From contig NZ_KE386838.1 of assembly GCF_000429025.1 (NCBI RefSeq), positions 1-49,191 on the forward strand: DNA of 49,191 nt, given 5' to 3'. Below are positions 28,028 to 36,437 of this stretch, piece by piece. Position 1 is the stretch's first letter, and each line of letters begins with the position of its first letter. The position numbers and the translations under genes were made by a program. The stretch comes from Actinospineispora spinosispora DSM 44797. Lineage in GTDB: Bacteria > Actinomycetota > Actinomycetes > Mycobacteriales > Pseudonocardiaceae. Under the pieces are notes generated by a model that saw only the letters and a list, made by a program, of their open reading frames with translations, made no database searches and had not been told where the DNA came from.

Positions 28028-28750
28028 GTGAGCTGGTCCGGTCTCGTGTGGATGGAGCCCGGTCGGCTCGCGTTCCGAGGTGACCTCGGGCCCGCGCACC
28101 GCCACTCGCACGCCGCGCTGCAGGTCGTCGTGGTGCTGTCCGGGGCTGTTCGGCTGGGTGGTGTCGCACTCGGCGGCGGTGATGTGGCGGTGATCCCCAC
28201 AGGGTCACCGCACAGTGTGGACGAGGCTGCCGGCGTCGGTCTGCTGATCTATCTGGATCCACTCGACGCCGCCGCGTCAGCACTCGGTTCCGGGCCGTCG
28301 CTATGGATGCATCGCGGCGTCGAGGGTGTCGACGAACGGTTGCTCGAGCTCGACGTCGCCACGGCGGTCCACCGGGTTCTCACCACGCTGACCGGCACCG
28401 ACACCACGTCGAGACCGCTGTCGGCGTGCCATCCGTGCCTGCGTGACGCGGTCCGGTTGCTCCCCGACCTGCTGGACCGACCGGTGCGGCTGGCCGACGT
28501 CGCCTCGGCGGTGTCCCTGTCGCCGAGCAGGCTCGGGCGCCTCTTCGGCGAGCAGCTGGGGCTGACCTTCCCCACCTACCTGAGGTGGGTCCGGTTGCGT
28601 CGAGCCGGTGAACAGCTGCGCCGTGGCGGCACCCTCACCGAGGCCGCGCACGCCGCCGGCTTCACCGACAGCGCCCACCTCAACCGGGTGTGCCACGAGA
28701 TGTTCGGCCTTGCACCCGCCGCGTTGTCGGCGAACATGCGGTGGTCGTAG
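28028..28750 (+). CDS. AraC family transcriptional regulator
   Basis: A 240-residue regulator. The N-terminal cupin domain (HRHSHAALQVVVVLSG, near 24-39) senses a ligand; the C-terminal double helix-turn-helix includes VRLADVASAVSLSPSRLGRLF and TLTEAAHAAGFTDSAHLNRV. The GTG starts 3 nt after the DUF3500 stop, so the two are co-transcribed. The sterol desaturase-like gene follows at 28810 and is a likely target. Confidence 0.9.
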   Translation: MSWSGLVWMEPGRLAFRGDLGPAHRHSHAALQVVVVLSGAVRLGGVALGGGDVAVIPTGSPHSVDEAAGVGLLIYLDPLDAAASALGSGPSLWMHRGVEGVDERLLELDVATAVHRVLTTLTGTDTTSRPLSACHPCLRDAVRLLPDLLDRPVRLADVASAVSLSPSRLGRLFGEQLGLTFPTYLRWVRLRRAGEQLRRGGTLTEAAHAAGFTDSAHLNRVCHEMFGLAPAALSANMRWS

Positions 28751-28809
28751 ACGCGGGTCGACGGATCCGTACAAGCCTGAGATGCCGGTCGTCGACGACG
28801 CTCGTGATC

Positions 28810-29661
28810 ATGATTCGTTCTGTTGTTCGCTACGGCTATGTGCCGTTCATGCTTCTCGGTGTCAACGGCTCGGCCATAGCACTCGCCTCGCTCGGGTTCG
28901 GCGAGCTGTGCATGGTCGCGGTCATCGTGGTGGCGGTGCTCTGTTCGTTCGGCGCCGAGCGGCTGCTGCCCTACGCGCCGGACTGGAACGTCGCACAGTC
29001 CGATGCCGGTAGGGACACCGCCCACTCGTTCGTCAACGAGTCGCTGATCCTGCTCAGCGTCGCGGTGCTCCCCGCGCTCGCGGCAGTGAATCCGCTCGAT
29101 GGGCACTGGCCGTCCGCGCTGCCGTTCGTCGCGCAGGTCCTGATGTCCATCCTGGTCGCCGACCTCGGGATCACCCTCGTTCACCTGGCCAGCCACAAGG
29201 TCGGATGGATGTGGCGGTTCCACTCGGTGCACCACAGCGTCACGCGGTTCTACGGGTTGAACGGGCTGATGAAACACCCGGTGCACCAGTCCTTGGAGAT
29301 GGCGGGCGGTGTGCTGCCGCTGATCCTGCTCGGTATCCCGGTCCCGGTCGCGTCGGTGCTGGCCACCTGCGTCGCGGTGCAGCTACTGCTGCAGCACTCC
29401 AATGTGGACTACTCGGTCGGCGTTCTCGGCCGGGTGCTGGCCCTCAACCGGGGCCACCGGTTCCACCACCTGAAATGGGCCGGCGTCGGCGACGTCAACT
29501 TCGGGCTGTTCACCCTGATCTGGGATCACCTGCTCGGCACGTACTCGTTCGACCCCGAGCGCCGGTTCGTCAGTGCCGATCTCGGTATGGCGGCCGAGCC
29601 GAACTATCCGACGCGCTACTTCGCGCAGCTGGCCGAGCCGTTCCGGCGGTCGGCTAGCTGA
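28810..29661 (+). CDS. Fatty acid hydroxylase/sterol desaturase family protein
   Basis: An integral membrane di-iron oxygenase type of 283 residues. The histidine clusters are H125-x3-H129 (HLASH), H138-x2-HH142 (HSVHH) and H217-x-HH (HRFHH), with extra His at 156 and 196, which together supply the metal ligands. Four to five membrane helices surround them. The substrate could be a fatty acid, sterol-like lipid or carotenoid. The start is not certain: GTG 28804 is also possible. The AraC gene just upstream may control it. The 3' end overlaps the convergent DUF3017 gene by 8 bp. Confidence 0.88.
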   Translation: MIRSVVRYGYVPFMLLGVNGSAIALASLGFGELCMVAVIVVAVLCSFGAERLLPYAPDWNVAQSDAGRDTAHSFVNESLILLSVAVLPALAAVNPLDGHWPSALPFVAQVLMSILVADLGITLVHLASHKVGWMWRFHSVHHSVTRFYGLNGLMKHPVHQSLEMAGGVLPLILLGIPVPVASVLATCVAVQLLLQHSNVDYSVGVLGRVLALNRGHRFHHLKWAGVGDVNFGLFTLIWDHLLGTYSFDPERRFVSADLGMAAEPNYPTRYFAQLAEPFRRSAS

Positions 29662-29965
29662 TTCCCGCGACGAGCGGGGTGGGTGGGATGGTCGCGGCCA
29701 GAATCACCATCAACGCACCGAGGACCGCGTACCAGAGCACGTCGATCGCCTGGCTGCGTACGCCCAGCAGCCCGGCCCGGTCCTCGGGCAGGATGATCCG
29801 GGCCACGGCGGCCACCAGCAGCGCGCCACCCACCAGGCCGGCGCCCTGACGCCAGTGTTCCTGCAGCACCCTGACGAGCCCGGCCGCCGCGATGACCAGC
29901 ACGACGCTGACCGCGAAGTGCAGCGGCAGCCGGTCGGCCAGCTTGCGCCGCAGGTCCATCATCAC
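29654..29965 (-). CDS. DUF3017 membrane protein
   Basis: A 103-residue protein with three hydrophobic helices (FAVSVVLVIAAAGLVRVL; GGALLVAAVARIIL; AIDVLWYAVLGALMVILA). The segment RIILPEDRAGLLGVRSQAIDVLWY is the DUF3017 signature. The function is unknown. The GTG start overlaps the stop of the upstream transporter (GTGA) and GAGGA lies 7 nt before it; two ATGs follow directly. It is likely to be translationally coupled to the transporter. Confidence 0.82.
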   Translation of the reverse strand: MMMDLRRKLADRLPLHFAVSVVLVIAAAGLVRVLQEHWRQGAGLVGGALLVAAVARIILPEDRAGLLGVRSQAIDVLWYAVLGALMVILAATIPPTPLVAGIS

Positions 29966-30969
29966 CCGGCCATCCTCGCAGAGCCGCGCGCGGCGCGTGC
30001 CGGCCACGCCGCGATGCCCGCGGCGGCGAGGGTGAGCAGGGTGCCGAGCACCGTGACGACGGTCAGCGGATGCATCGCGGCCGGGGCGAGCAGGTCGAGC
30101 AGCAGGGAACAGATCAGCTGACCCGCGACCATGCCGAGGCCCAGCAGCAGCACCCCGACGATCCGCACCACCACGACACCCGCGCCGAGGAACAGCGCGC
30201 CGATCACGCCACCGAGGTAGAGCCACCACTGCGACGGCGCGGACTGCGGTGCACCGTGCCGCAGCACGTCGGCCACGAGGAGCACCAGCAACGCCACGGT
30301 CCCGACCGCAAAATTGATCATGGTGGCGGGTAGTACGCCGGCCGCGTTCGGTGTGCCCGGGTCAGGGCCGCGCGCCGCGACGCCGACCCGGCCGTTGACC
30401 GCCTGCTGCCACGCCACCGCGGCACCCGCGAGCAGCGGCAACCCGGTCAGCAGGATGTTCGCCGGGTGGCTGAACCGGTCGGCGACGGACAACACGACCG
30501 CGAGGATCGCCAGCAGTGCACCGAGGAGCCGCCGCCCGCTGACCGGCCGCCGACCCGTCGGCCCGATCCCCAGCCGGTCCATCAGCAGCGCACTGCCGAC
30601 CTGACCGGCGACCATCGCCACGCTGAACACCGCGATCCCGAGCAACCCGGAGGCGACTCCCTGGGACACCACCAGCAGCGCGCCGCAGAACCCACCGCAG
30701 AGCTGCCACCACGGCACCTCACCACCGACGATCGCGCGCCACACCCGCCGCATGCCGGCCCTGGCCGAGGGCACTGCCAGCACCAGGACGAGCATCAGGA
30801 CCGAGCCGCTGCCGAAGGAGAAGAACGCGGCGCCGGGCGCGCTGTGCAGCCCCACCGCGAGCCCGCCGTTCACCCTGGTCTGTACGGCGATCCCGGCGCC
30901 GGCGAGCCCCGCGGCCAGCAGCCCCGCCGCTTGCCGGGACGGTGCTACTGAACTCGAGTCGGTGACCAC
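29962..30969 (-). CDS. Fused two-repeat YdcZ/DUF606-type (DMT superfamily) membrane protein
   Basis: A 335-residue protein with about ten membrane helices. It is visibly an internal duplication: the first half opens GLLAAGLAGAGIAVQTRVNGGLA and the second LLTGLPLLAGAAVAWQQAVNGR, each followed by an AxxxxFxxG helix (FFSFGSG; MINFAVG). Single-domain YdcZ proteins act as dimers, so this is the fused form. The substrate is unknown. The GTG at 30969 gives the usual N-terminus, with AGGA 9 nt upstream. The 70-bp palindrome is upstream. Confidence 0.82.
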   Translation of the reverse strand: MVTDSSSVAPSRQAAGLLAAGLAGAGIAVQTRVNGGLAVGLHSAPGAAFFSFGSGSVLMLVLVLAVPSARAGMRRVWRAIVGGEVPWWQLCGGFCGALLVVSQGVASGLLGIAVFSVAMVAGQVGSALLMDRLGIGPTGRRPVSGRRLLGALLAILAVVLSVADRFSHPANILLTGLPLLAGAAVAWQQAVNGRVGVAARGPDPGTPNAAGVLPATMINFAVGTVALLVLLVADVLRHGAPQSAPSQWWLYLGGVIGALFLGAGVVVVRIVGVLLLGLGMVAGQLICSLLLDLLAPAAMHPLTVVTVLGTLLTLAAAGIAAWPARAARGSARMAG

Positions 30970-31027
30970 AGGACACCATCCTGCCTCCGCCACCCCGGTT
31001 GTGCCCGGCACGACAGCTTCTCGGGCG

Positions 31028-31097
31028 ACTTCGCACACCGTCATGTCACGTCGCACACGTCCGGACATGTGCGACGTGACACGAAGGTGTGCGAAGT
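31028..31097. repeat. 70-bp palindromic repeat, copy 3
   Basis: Two 35-nt arms meeting exactly at CC|GG (centre between 31062 and 31063), with only about four mismatches. Ends are ACTTCGCACACC/GGTGTGCGAAGT. It differs from the other three copies in using CGCACACC where they have CGCAGAGC, with matching changes in both arms. It lies between the transporter start and the end of the pentapeptide-repeat gene. Confidence 0.85.
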
Positions 31098-31116
31098 GCG
31101 TCGTGAGGGACTGGAG

Positions 31117-31827
31117 TCAGAGGTCGGTGCCGGTCAGGTCCACGTTCAGGCCGTGGGCCGTGGCGAAGCCCACCGCGGTGATCAGGTCCACCCGGGCTCC
31201 CTCGACGCGGGCCTGGCGCAGCGAGCCGGGCTCCACCGTCGCCTCGCGCAGGTCCGCGTTCTCCAGCCGGGTACCGGACAACCGTACGCCGGACAGGTCG
31301 GTGCCACGCAGCACCGCGCCGCGCAGATCGGTCGCGACCAGGTTCGCCTCGCGCATCCGCAACCCGCTCAGATCGGTCTTGCGCAGGTCGGCCCCGCCGA
31401 GAGACACCAGGCTGAGGTCGCTGTCGGTGATGGTCAGCGGCCGCAGCCGGCAGTCGGTGAACTGCGAACCCAGCAGGGAGCACCCCCGGAAATGCGCCCG
31501 GGTGAGCGTCGCCCTGGTGAGGACGCAGGCCCGCATCGCCGTCGCCCGATGCTCGGACTCACCGAGGTCGGCTCCGGTGAAGTCGCACTCGGTGAACTCG
31601 CACCGCTCGGTCCGCAGCCCCCGCAGGTCCGCCTCGGTGAACCGGCAGGACACGAACCGACGATCCCGCCACAGCTGCCCGGCGAACACCAGATCGGCGA
31701 AATCCTCACCGACGACCTGGCGGTCTTCGTCCATCAGCCCGACAAGACGCTCGTTGCTGTCCCAGTCGTCCTTGCCGTCATCACTGCCGTCGTGGCCCGG
31801 TTCACTCACGTCGCCATCGGACCACAC
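31117..31827 (-). CDS. Pentapeptide-repeat protein
   Basis: A 236-residue protein, or 230 if the GTG at 31809 is used. From about residue 45 to the end it is built of A(D/N)Lxx-type repeats (FTEADLRGLRTERCEFTECDF; ADLRKTDLSGLRMREANL), predicting a right-handed quadrilateral beta helix. Some such proteins mimic DNA and protect gyrase (Qnr/MfpA), but most have unknown roles, and nothing here proves a gyrase link. The acidic N-terminus (DGSDDGKDDWD) precedes the helix. It is 16 nt downstream of dnaE2 on the same strand. Confidence 0.85.
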   Translation of the reverse strand: MWSDGDVSEPGHDGSDDGKDDWDSNERLVGLMDEDRQVVGEDFADLVFAGQLWRDRRFVSCRFTEADLRGLRTERCEFTECDFTGADLGESEHRATAMRACVLTRATLTRAHFRGCSLLGSQFTDCRLRPLTITDSDLSLVSLGGADLRKTDLSGLRMREANLVATDLRGAVLRGTDLSGVRLSGTRLENADLREATVEPGSLRQARVEGARVDLITAVGFATAHGLNVDLTGTDL

Positions 31828-31843
31828 TCCCCCGACAACCCGG

Positions 31844-34800
31844 TCACTGGAAGTCCCTCGAACGGATCGCCACCTTCAGCGTCAACCGGTCCAGGCGGTC
31901 GGCCAGCAGGTTCAGCACCGCCGGGGTGTTCTCCGCGTGCTCCAGCCGGCCCCGGACCAGCAGACCGGAGCCGCCCATCGCCACCGACCGGTACCGGGAC
32001 CACAGCCCTGGCGAGCAGACCACGTTGAGCATGCCGGTCTCGTCCTCCAGGTTGATGAAGGTGACACCACCCGCCGTCGCCGGCCGCTGGCGGTGGGTCA
32101 CCAGGCCACCGACCTTGATCCGGGTGCCCTCCGCTACCTCGCGCAGCGCGGCGATGGTGACCGCGCCCTCGCCGGCCAGCCGCTCCCGCAGGTGCGCGAT
32201 GGGGTGGCTGTCCGGGCTGACCCCCGTCGCCCACACGTCCGCGACGGTCAGCTCGGCGTCGGTCATCCCGGGTAGCGGCGGCGCCTCGACCCCGACCGTG
32301 GTCCCGGGCAGCTGGGTCGGTCGCTGAGTGGCCAGCGCACCGGCCGCCCACAGCGCACCGCGCCGGTCGACCCCGAAGCAGCTGAAGGCTCCCGCGGTGG
32401 CCAGTGCCTCAGCCTTCGGCACGGTCAGCCGCACCCGGCGGGCGAACTCGGACAGATCCTTGTAGGGGCCGTGCGCGCGGCGCTCCTCCTCGATCCGGGT
32501 CGCCAGGTCCTCGCCGACCACCCGCACACTGCTCAACCCGAGCCGCACGGCCACCCCGCCGGTGCTCGTGGCACCGTCCTCGACCGGCTCCAGGGTGGCG
32601 TCCGCACCGGACCGGTTGACGTCCGGCCCGAGCGCCAGCACCCCGTGCCGCCGCGCGTCGGCGATCAACGACTGCGGCGAGTAGAACCCCATAGGCTGGG
32701 AGTTCAGCAACGCCGCGCAGAACGCCGCCGGGTGGTACAGCTTGAACCAGGAGCTGTAGTAGACCAGCGAGGCGAAGCTGATCGAATGGCTCTCCGGGAA
32801 GCCGAAGTTGGCGAACGCCAGCATCTTCTCGAAGATGCCGACCGCCACCTCACCGGTGATCCCGTTGCTCGCCATCCCCGCGTAGAACCGCTCGCGCAGC
32901 CGCTCCATCTTCTCGGTGGACCGCTTGGAGCCCATCGCCCTGCGCAGCTCGTCGGCATCGGCGGCGGAGAAACCGGCAACGTCCACCGCGATCTGCATCA
33001 GCTGCTCCTGGAACAGCGGCACCCCCAGCGTCTTGCGCAGCGCGTTCTCCAACATCGGATGGTCGTAGTGCGCGTCCTCCTGACCACTGCGCCTGCGGAT
33101 GTACGGGTGCACGGAGCCGCCCTGGATCGGGCCCGGCCGGATCAGCGCGACCTCGATCACCAGGTCGTAGAACGTGCGCGGCTTCAACCGGGGAAGCGTG
33201 GCGATCTGCGCACGGGACTCCACCTGGAACACCCCGACCGAGTCGGCTTTGCAGAGCATGTCGTAGACCTTCGGGTCGACGGGCTGCAGCTCGTGCAGCT
33301 CGATCTTCTTCCCGTGGTGCTCCGCCACCAGGTCGATCATCTTGTGCAGTGCGGTGAGCATGCCGAGGCCGAGCAGGTCGAACTTGACCAGCCCCGCTGC
33401 CGCGCAGTCGTCCTTGTCCCACTGCACGACGGTGCGGTCCGCCATGCGTGCCCACTCCACCGGCACCACCTCGGACACCGGACGGTCGCAGATCACCATG
33501 CCGCCGGAGTGGATGCCGAGATGCCGGGGGAAGCCCAGCAGCTGGTCGGCGAGCGCCTGGACGTTCCCCGGGATGCCGTCCGGATCGGAGTGGTCGGTGC
33601 TGTCGCCGACCGTCGAGCCCCACCGCTCGATCCGTTTGCTCCAGGCGTCCTGCTGACCGGTCGAGAACCCGAGCGCCTTCGCCATGTCGCGCACCGCGGA
33701 TCGGGGCCGGTAGGAGATCACGTTCGCCACCTGGGCCGTGTGCGTGCGCTGGTACCTGCGGTAGACGTACTGGATCACCTCCTCACGGCGACCGGACTCG
33801 ATGTCCAGGTCGATGTCCGGGTAGCCGTCCCGCGCCGGGGAGAGGAACCGTTCGAAGAGCAGACCGTGCTGGACCGCGTCGACCGCCGTGATGCCGAGCG
33901 CGTAGCAGACCGCCGAGTTCGCGGCCGAGCCCCGCCCCTGGCAGAGGATGTTGTTCTCCTTACAGAACTTCACGATGTCGTGCACGATCAGGAAGTAGCC
34001 GGGGAAGTTCTTCTCCTCGATGATCGCCAGCTCCTTGGCGATGATCTCGTGCGCCTCCGGATCCTCCGCCTGGCTTCCGTACCTGGTCGCCACCCCCTGG
34101 TAGGTCAGCTTGTGCAGCCAGTCCGCCTCGCTCCTGCCGTCCGGCACGTCGAAGGGCGGTAGGTCGGGCGCGACGAGCCGCAGCTCGAAGGACAGCTCAC
34201 GGCCCAGCTCCGCCGCTCTTGCCACCGCGCCCGGGTACCGCGCCTCGAACCGGGCCGCCATCTCGACACCACTGCGCAGATGCGCGACCGGTGCGGCGGG
34301 CAGCCAGCCGTCCGCGTCGTCCAGCCCGCGCCGGGCACGGACCGCCGCCATCGCGGTGGCCAGCGGATAGCGCTCCGGGGTGGCGTAGTGCACCGCGTTG
34401 GTCGCCACCGTGGGAAGACCGAGGCGCTCGGCCATCCCGGCGAGCGCGTCGTTGCGCTCGGTGTCGGTCGGCGTACCGTGGTCGGTGAGCTCGACGGCCA
34501 CGTTCTCCACGCCGAACAGCTCGACCAGCCGGGTCAGCTCGGCCGTCGCGGCGGCCACGCCGTGCTGACGCAGCGCCTGCCGGACCGTGCCCTTGCGGCA
34601 GCCGGTGAGCACCAGGACCTGCCCCGCGACGTCGCGCGCGATCTCCTCCAGGTCGTAGACCGGGCGCCCTTTCTCCTTCCCCCGCAGCTGCGCGGTGCTG
34701 ATCGTCCCGCACAGCGCCCGGTACCCCTCCGTGCCTCTGGCCAGCACCAGCAGGTGACTGCCCACCGGGTCGGCGACGCCGTTCTGCGCGCCGGGCAGAC

Positions 34801-35170
34801 CGAGGCTCAGCTCGGCACCGAACACCGTGCGCATCTTGAGCCTCTTCGCCGCCTCGGCGAACCGGACCACCCCGTACATGCCGTCGTGATCGGTGAGGGC
34901 GACCGCCTCCAGCCCCAGCCGCGCCGCCTGTTCGACCAGCTCCTCCGGATGGCTGGCGCCGTCCAGGAAGCTGAAGTTGGAGTGACAGTGCAGCTCGGCG
35001 TAGGGGACCTCGCCCCGGGGAAAGGCGACCGGCTCCGGCGGCTCGTACGGCTCACGGACCCGCGACCACGCGGGGCTGTCGCCGCCGTCGCCCACCGGAG
35101 CGGCCGGAGCCCGACCGGACAGCGTCCGCTCCAGCCGCGACCAGCTGACCTCAGGGTTGTTGAAGCCCAT
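31844..35170 (-). CDS. dnaE2: Error-prone DNA polymerase III alpha subunit DnaE2
   Basis: A C-family polymerase of the SOS mutasome, which extends past lesions together with ImuA and ImuB. The 1108-residue protein begins with an unstructured leader, then a PHP domain (HCHSNFSFLDG at 61-71; TDHDGMYG), the polymerase core with the catalytic aspartates in PDIDLDIES (about 448-456), and a C-terminal OB fold. The ATG has GAGG 8 nt upstream. A perfect LexA box and a good promoter lie about 160 bp upstream, and a 59-codon frame fills that space and overlaps this start by 20 nt. Confidence 0.97.
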   Translation of the reverse strand: MGFNNPEVSWSRLERTLSGRAPAAPVGDGGDSPAWSRVREPYEPPEPVAFPRGEVPYAELHCHSNFSFLDGASHPEELVEQAARLGLEAVALTDHDGMYGVVRFAEAAKRLKMRTVFGAELSLGLPGAQNGVADPVGSHLLVLARGTEGYRALCGTISTAQLRGKEKGRPVYDLEEIARDVAGQVLVLTGCRKGTVRQALRQHGVAAATAELTRLVELFGVENVAVELTDHGTPTDTERNDALAGMAERLGLPTVATNAVHYATPERYPLATAMAAVRARRGLDDADGWLPAAPVAHLRSGVEMAARFEARYPGAVARAAELGRELSFELRLVAPDLPPFDVPDGRSEADWLHKLTYQGVATRYGSQAEDPEAHEIIAKELAIIEEKNFPGYFLIVHDIVKFCKENNILCQGRGSAANSAVCYALGITAVDAVQHGLLFERFLSPARDGYPDIDLDIESGRREEVIQYVYRRYQRTHTAQVANVISYRPRSAVRDMAKALGFSTGQQDAWSKRIERWGSTVGDSTDHSDPDGIPGNVQALADQLLGFPRHLGIHSGGMVICDRPVSEVVPVEWARMADRTVVQWDKDDCAAAGLVKFDLLGLGMLTALHKMIDLVAEHHGKKIELHELQPVDPKVYDMLCKADSVGVFQVESRAQIATLPRLKPRTFYDLVIEVALIRPGPIQGGSVHPYIRRRSGQEDAHYDHPMLENALRKTLGVPLFQEQLMQIAVDVAGFSAADADELRRAMGSKRSTEKMERLRERFYAGMASNGITGEVAVGIFEKMLAFANFGFPESHSISFASLVYYSSWFKLYHPAAFCAALLNSQPMGFYSPQSLIADARRHGVLALGPDVNRSGADATLEPVEDGATSTGGVAVRLGLSSVRVVGEDLATRIEEERRAHGPYKDLSEFARRVRLTVPKAEALATAGAFSCFGVDRRGALWAAGALATQRPTQLPGTTVGVEAPPLPGMTDAELTVADVWATGVSPDSHPIAHLRERLAGEGAVTIAALREVAEGTRIKVGGLVTHRQRPATAGGVTFINLEDETGMLNVVCSPGLWSRYRSVAMGGSGLLVRGRLEHAENTPAVLNLLADRLDRLTLKVAIRSRDFQ

Positions 35171-35330
35171 GACCCGCCCTCAGCGTCCTGGCGGGATGCC
35201 GCAGGTAGCACCGACCGGTCGGGCTGCGCAGGATTCGCATCCCGCTGGGATGCTCGGACTCCGTCCACCCCGGACGAGGCCGATCCAGCGAGTGCACCTG
35301 GCAGGAGTCCACCGACTCTGTGTCGAACAT
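35151..35330 (-). CDS. Candidate SOS-controlled leaderless small protein upstream of dnaE2 (59 aa)
   Basis: A 59-codon frame from an ATG that lies inside the LexA box and ends 20 nt within dnaE2 in another frame. A promoter TGGACG-17 nt-TATAGT ends exactly 7 nt before the ATG, so the transcript would start at or next to the A: a leaderless mRNA. About four-fifths of third codon positions are G or C. The product (starting MFDTESVDSCQVHSL, with a basic second half ILRSPTGRCYLRHPARTLR) has two Cys and no recognised domain. It could be a real SOS protein, or a leader whose translation feeds the dnaE2 start. Confidence 0.5.
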   Translation of the reverse strand: MFDTESVDSCQVHSLDRPRPGWTESEHPSGMRILRSPTGRCYLRHPARTLRAGHGLQQP

Positions 35331-35338
35331 ATGTTCGA
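35323..35338. promoter_or_regulatory. LexA (SOS) box of dnaE2
   Basis: TCGAACATATGTTCGA is a perfect match to the actinobacterial LexA consensus TCGAAC-N4-GTTCGA. On the minus strand it overlaps the last base of the TATAGT -10 (35343-35338), so bound LexA would block RNA polymerase. A second self-complementary site, CGTTCGAACG, lies next to it at 35344-35353 inside the -35/-10 spacer. Confidence 0.93.
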
Positions 35339-35366
35339 CTATACGTTCGAACGGGGCCCCCGTCCA
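35338..35366 (-). promoter_or_regulatory. dnaE2 promoter
   Basis: On the minus strand TGGACG (35366-35361) and TATAGT (35343-35338) are separated by exactly 17 nt. The predicted start of transcription is near 35330, within the LexA box. Confidence 0.65.
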
Positions 35367-35405
35367 GTACTTCGTAAATGGGACGCGACCGCCGGGTCCG
35401 GCCAC

Positions 35406-35411
35406 TAGATT
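35406..35411 (+). promoter_or_regulatory. Candidate -10 of the deaminase gene (leaderless)
   Basis: TAGATT ends 6 nt before the GTG of the deaminase gene, which has no ribosome-binding site; this suits a leaderless transcript. Confidence 0.45.
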
Positions 35412-35417
35412 TCCCTG

Positions 35418-35819
35418 GTGAGCACACTCGTCGACGACCTCATCGCCACCGCCGGCGCGCACCTGCACCCACATCGCAGCGATGACCGGGTGTTCGGTGA
35501 CGTCGCCGCCACCCTGGTCACCGTCGACGGCAACCGGTACTCCGGCGTCTGCATCGACACCGGCTCGGGGACCGGGTTCTGCGCCGAGCACAGCGCCGTC
35601 GCCGCGATGGTCACCGCCCGCGAGTACCGGATCGCGCTGATCGTCGCGGTGTGTCGGGACGACACCGGCACGCTGTACGTCCTGCCTCCCTGCGGCCGGT
35701 GCCGCGAGTTCCTGCGCCAGATCGACGAGCGAAATCTCGACACCCAGGTGGTCCTCGGGGCGGATGTGGTTCTGCCGCTGCGGGAGCTGCTGCCGCATCA
35801 CGAGTGGCCCATCCCGTAG
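35418..35819 (+). CDS. Cytidine/blasticidin-type deaminase
   Basis: A 133-residue zinc deaminase. The zinc and catalytic residues are in FCAEHSAVAAM (C60, E62) and LPPCGRCREFL (two Cys). It differs clearly from the cdd product at 6929: the substrate loop NVENASYG is replaced by GVCIDTGSGTG, as in blasticidin-S deaminase relatives, so the substrate is unclear. It may act on free or modified nucleosides. It is divergent from the SOS-controlled dnaE2 but has its own -10, and the LexA box is about 80 bp upstream. Confidence 0.88.
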   Translation: MSTLVDDLIATAGAHLHPHRSDDRVFGDVAATLVTVDGNRYSGVCIDTGSGTGFCAEHSAVAAMVTAREYRIALIVAVCRDDTGTLYVLPPCGRCREFLRQIDERNLDTQVVLGADVVLPLRELLPHHEWPIP

Positions 35820-35854
35820 CAACGCAGCGCTCGTCCCCGCTGGCCATCCAGTGT

Positions 35855-35967
35855 CTTGGCGTGGTCGGGCGGTATCAACCCCCGGCTGGCGCCGGCCTCG
35901 CACGCGTTCCTGGTTGCGCGGGTTCGGGGGCGAGGGTTCCGGGTTGACACCGCCCGACCACGCCAAG
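35855..35967. repeat. 113-bp terminal-inverted-repeat element, copy 2
   Basis: The ends CTTGGCGTGG and CCACGCCAAG match those of 275-386, and the whole element matches it in reverse complement with about one difference in ten. Confidence 0.75.
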
Positions 35968-36109
35968 TGCGGGCCAGGATCGCGGGGAAAGGGGCAGTGT
36001 GCGTGTCCGTCGCAGGTGGCGGCGAGCCGATGGCGCTGTTTGTTGCGCATCGGGCTGCGCCCTCGCGCCTGCAGGCCGCACCCCTGGCCCCACTGACCAC
36101 TTTCGCAAC

Positions 36110-36179
36110 ACCTCGCAGAGCGTCATGTCGCGTCGCAGACACTGCAGCATCTGCGACACAACACGTGGGTCTGCGAGGT
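36110..36179. repeat. 70-bp palindromic repeat, copy 4
   Basis: Two 35-nt arms meeting at CTG|CAG; ends ACCTCGCAGA/TCTGCGAGGT. The left arm matches the right arm of copy 2 more closely than its own partner, so arms may have been exchanged between copies. Confidence 0.8.
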
Positions 36180-36210
36180 GGGCCAGAAGGTCTGCGAGTG
36201 CGCGAGGTCC

Positions 36211-36425
36211 GCTCCGCGAGTCTCCCCGCAGGGGGTTCAGTGCGCAGCACTGCAAAGAACGCACCAGGCGAAGCAGAACGCAACCAGACAAGCGCGCGTC
36301 AGCGACGGCAGCGAAGCCGGAGCGAAGCGACCGGCGAAGCCGCCGTAAGTTTCCGGTCGCGGACCCCTCGAGGCGAAGCCGACGAGGGGTCCCGACCGGA
36401 AACTTGGACGCGCGAAAAGCCAGCC
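36211..36425 (+). repeat. 215-bp direct repeat, copy A
   Basis: It is close to identical over its full length to 41741-41955 in the same orientation. It begins with the GCTCCGCGAGTCTCC module shared with 1-42 and ends GCCAGCC. At 36347-36405 there is a strong hairpin: arms starting AAGTTTCCGGTCG of 23-24 nt with one bulge. The SDR gene begins 12 bp further on. Confidence 0.85.
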
Positions 36426-36437
36426 AGGAGAGCCAGC

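Larger units (their letters stand above)
35820..36437. other. Gene-free composite repeat region
   Basis: The 618-bp gap between the deaminase and the SDR gene holds, in order: the second copy of the composite cassette (about 35836-36262, inverted relative to 1-410) with its 113-bp TIR element and 70-bp palindrome, overlapping at its end with the 215-bp direct repeat (36211-36425). The cassette begins directly after the deaminase stop, as copy 1 does downstream of add. No coding sequence is seen. Confidence 0.75.

Noticed and set aside
35418..35819. Deaminase gene as a certain SOS target
   Set aside because: The LexA box is about 80 bp upstream and better placed on the dnaE2 promoter; the deaminase has its own -10.
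35856..36437. Open frame joining the repeat region to the SDR gene
   Set aside because: The upstream part lies in the composite repeat. A good ribosome-binding site and the Rossmann start at 36438 define the real gene.
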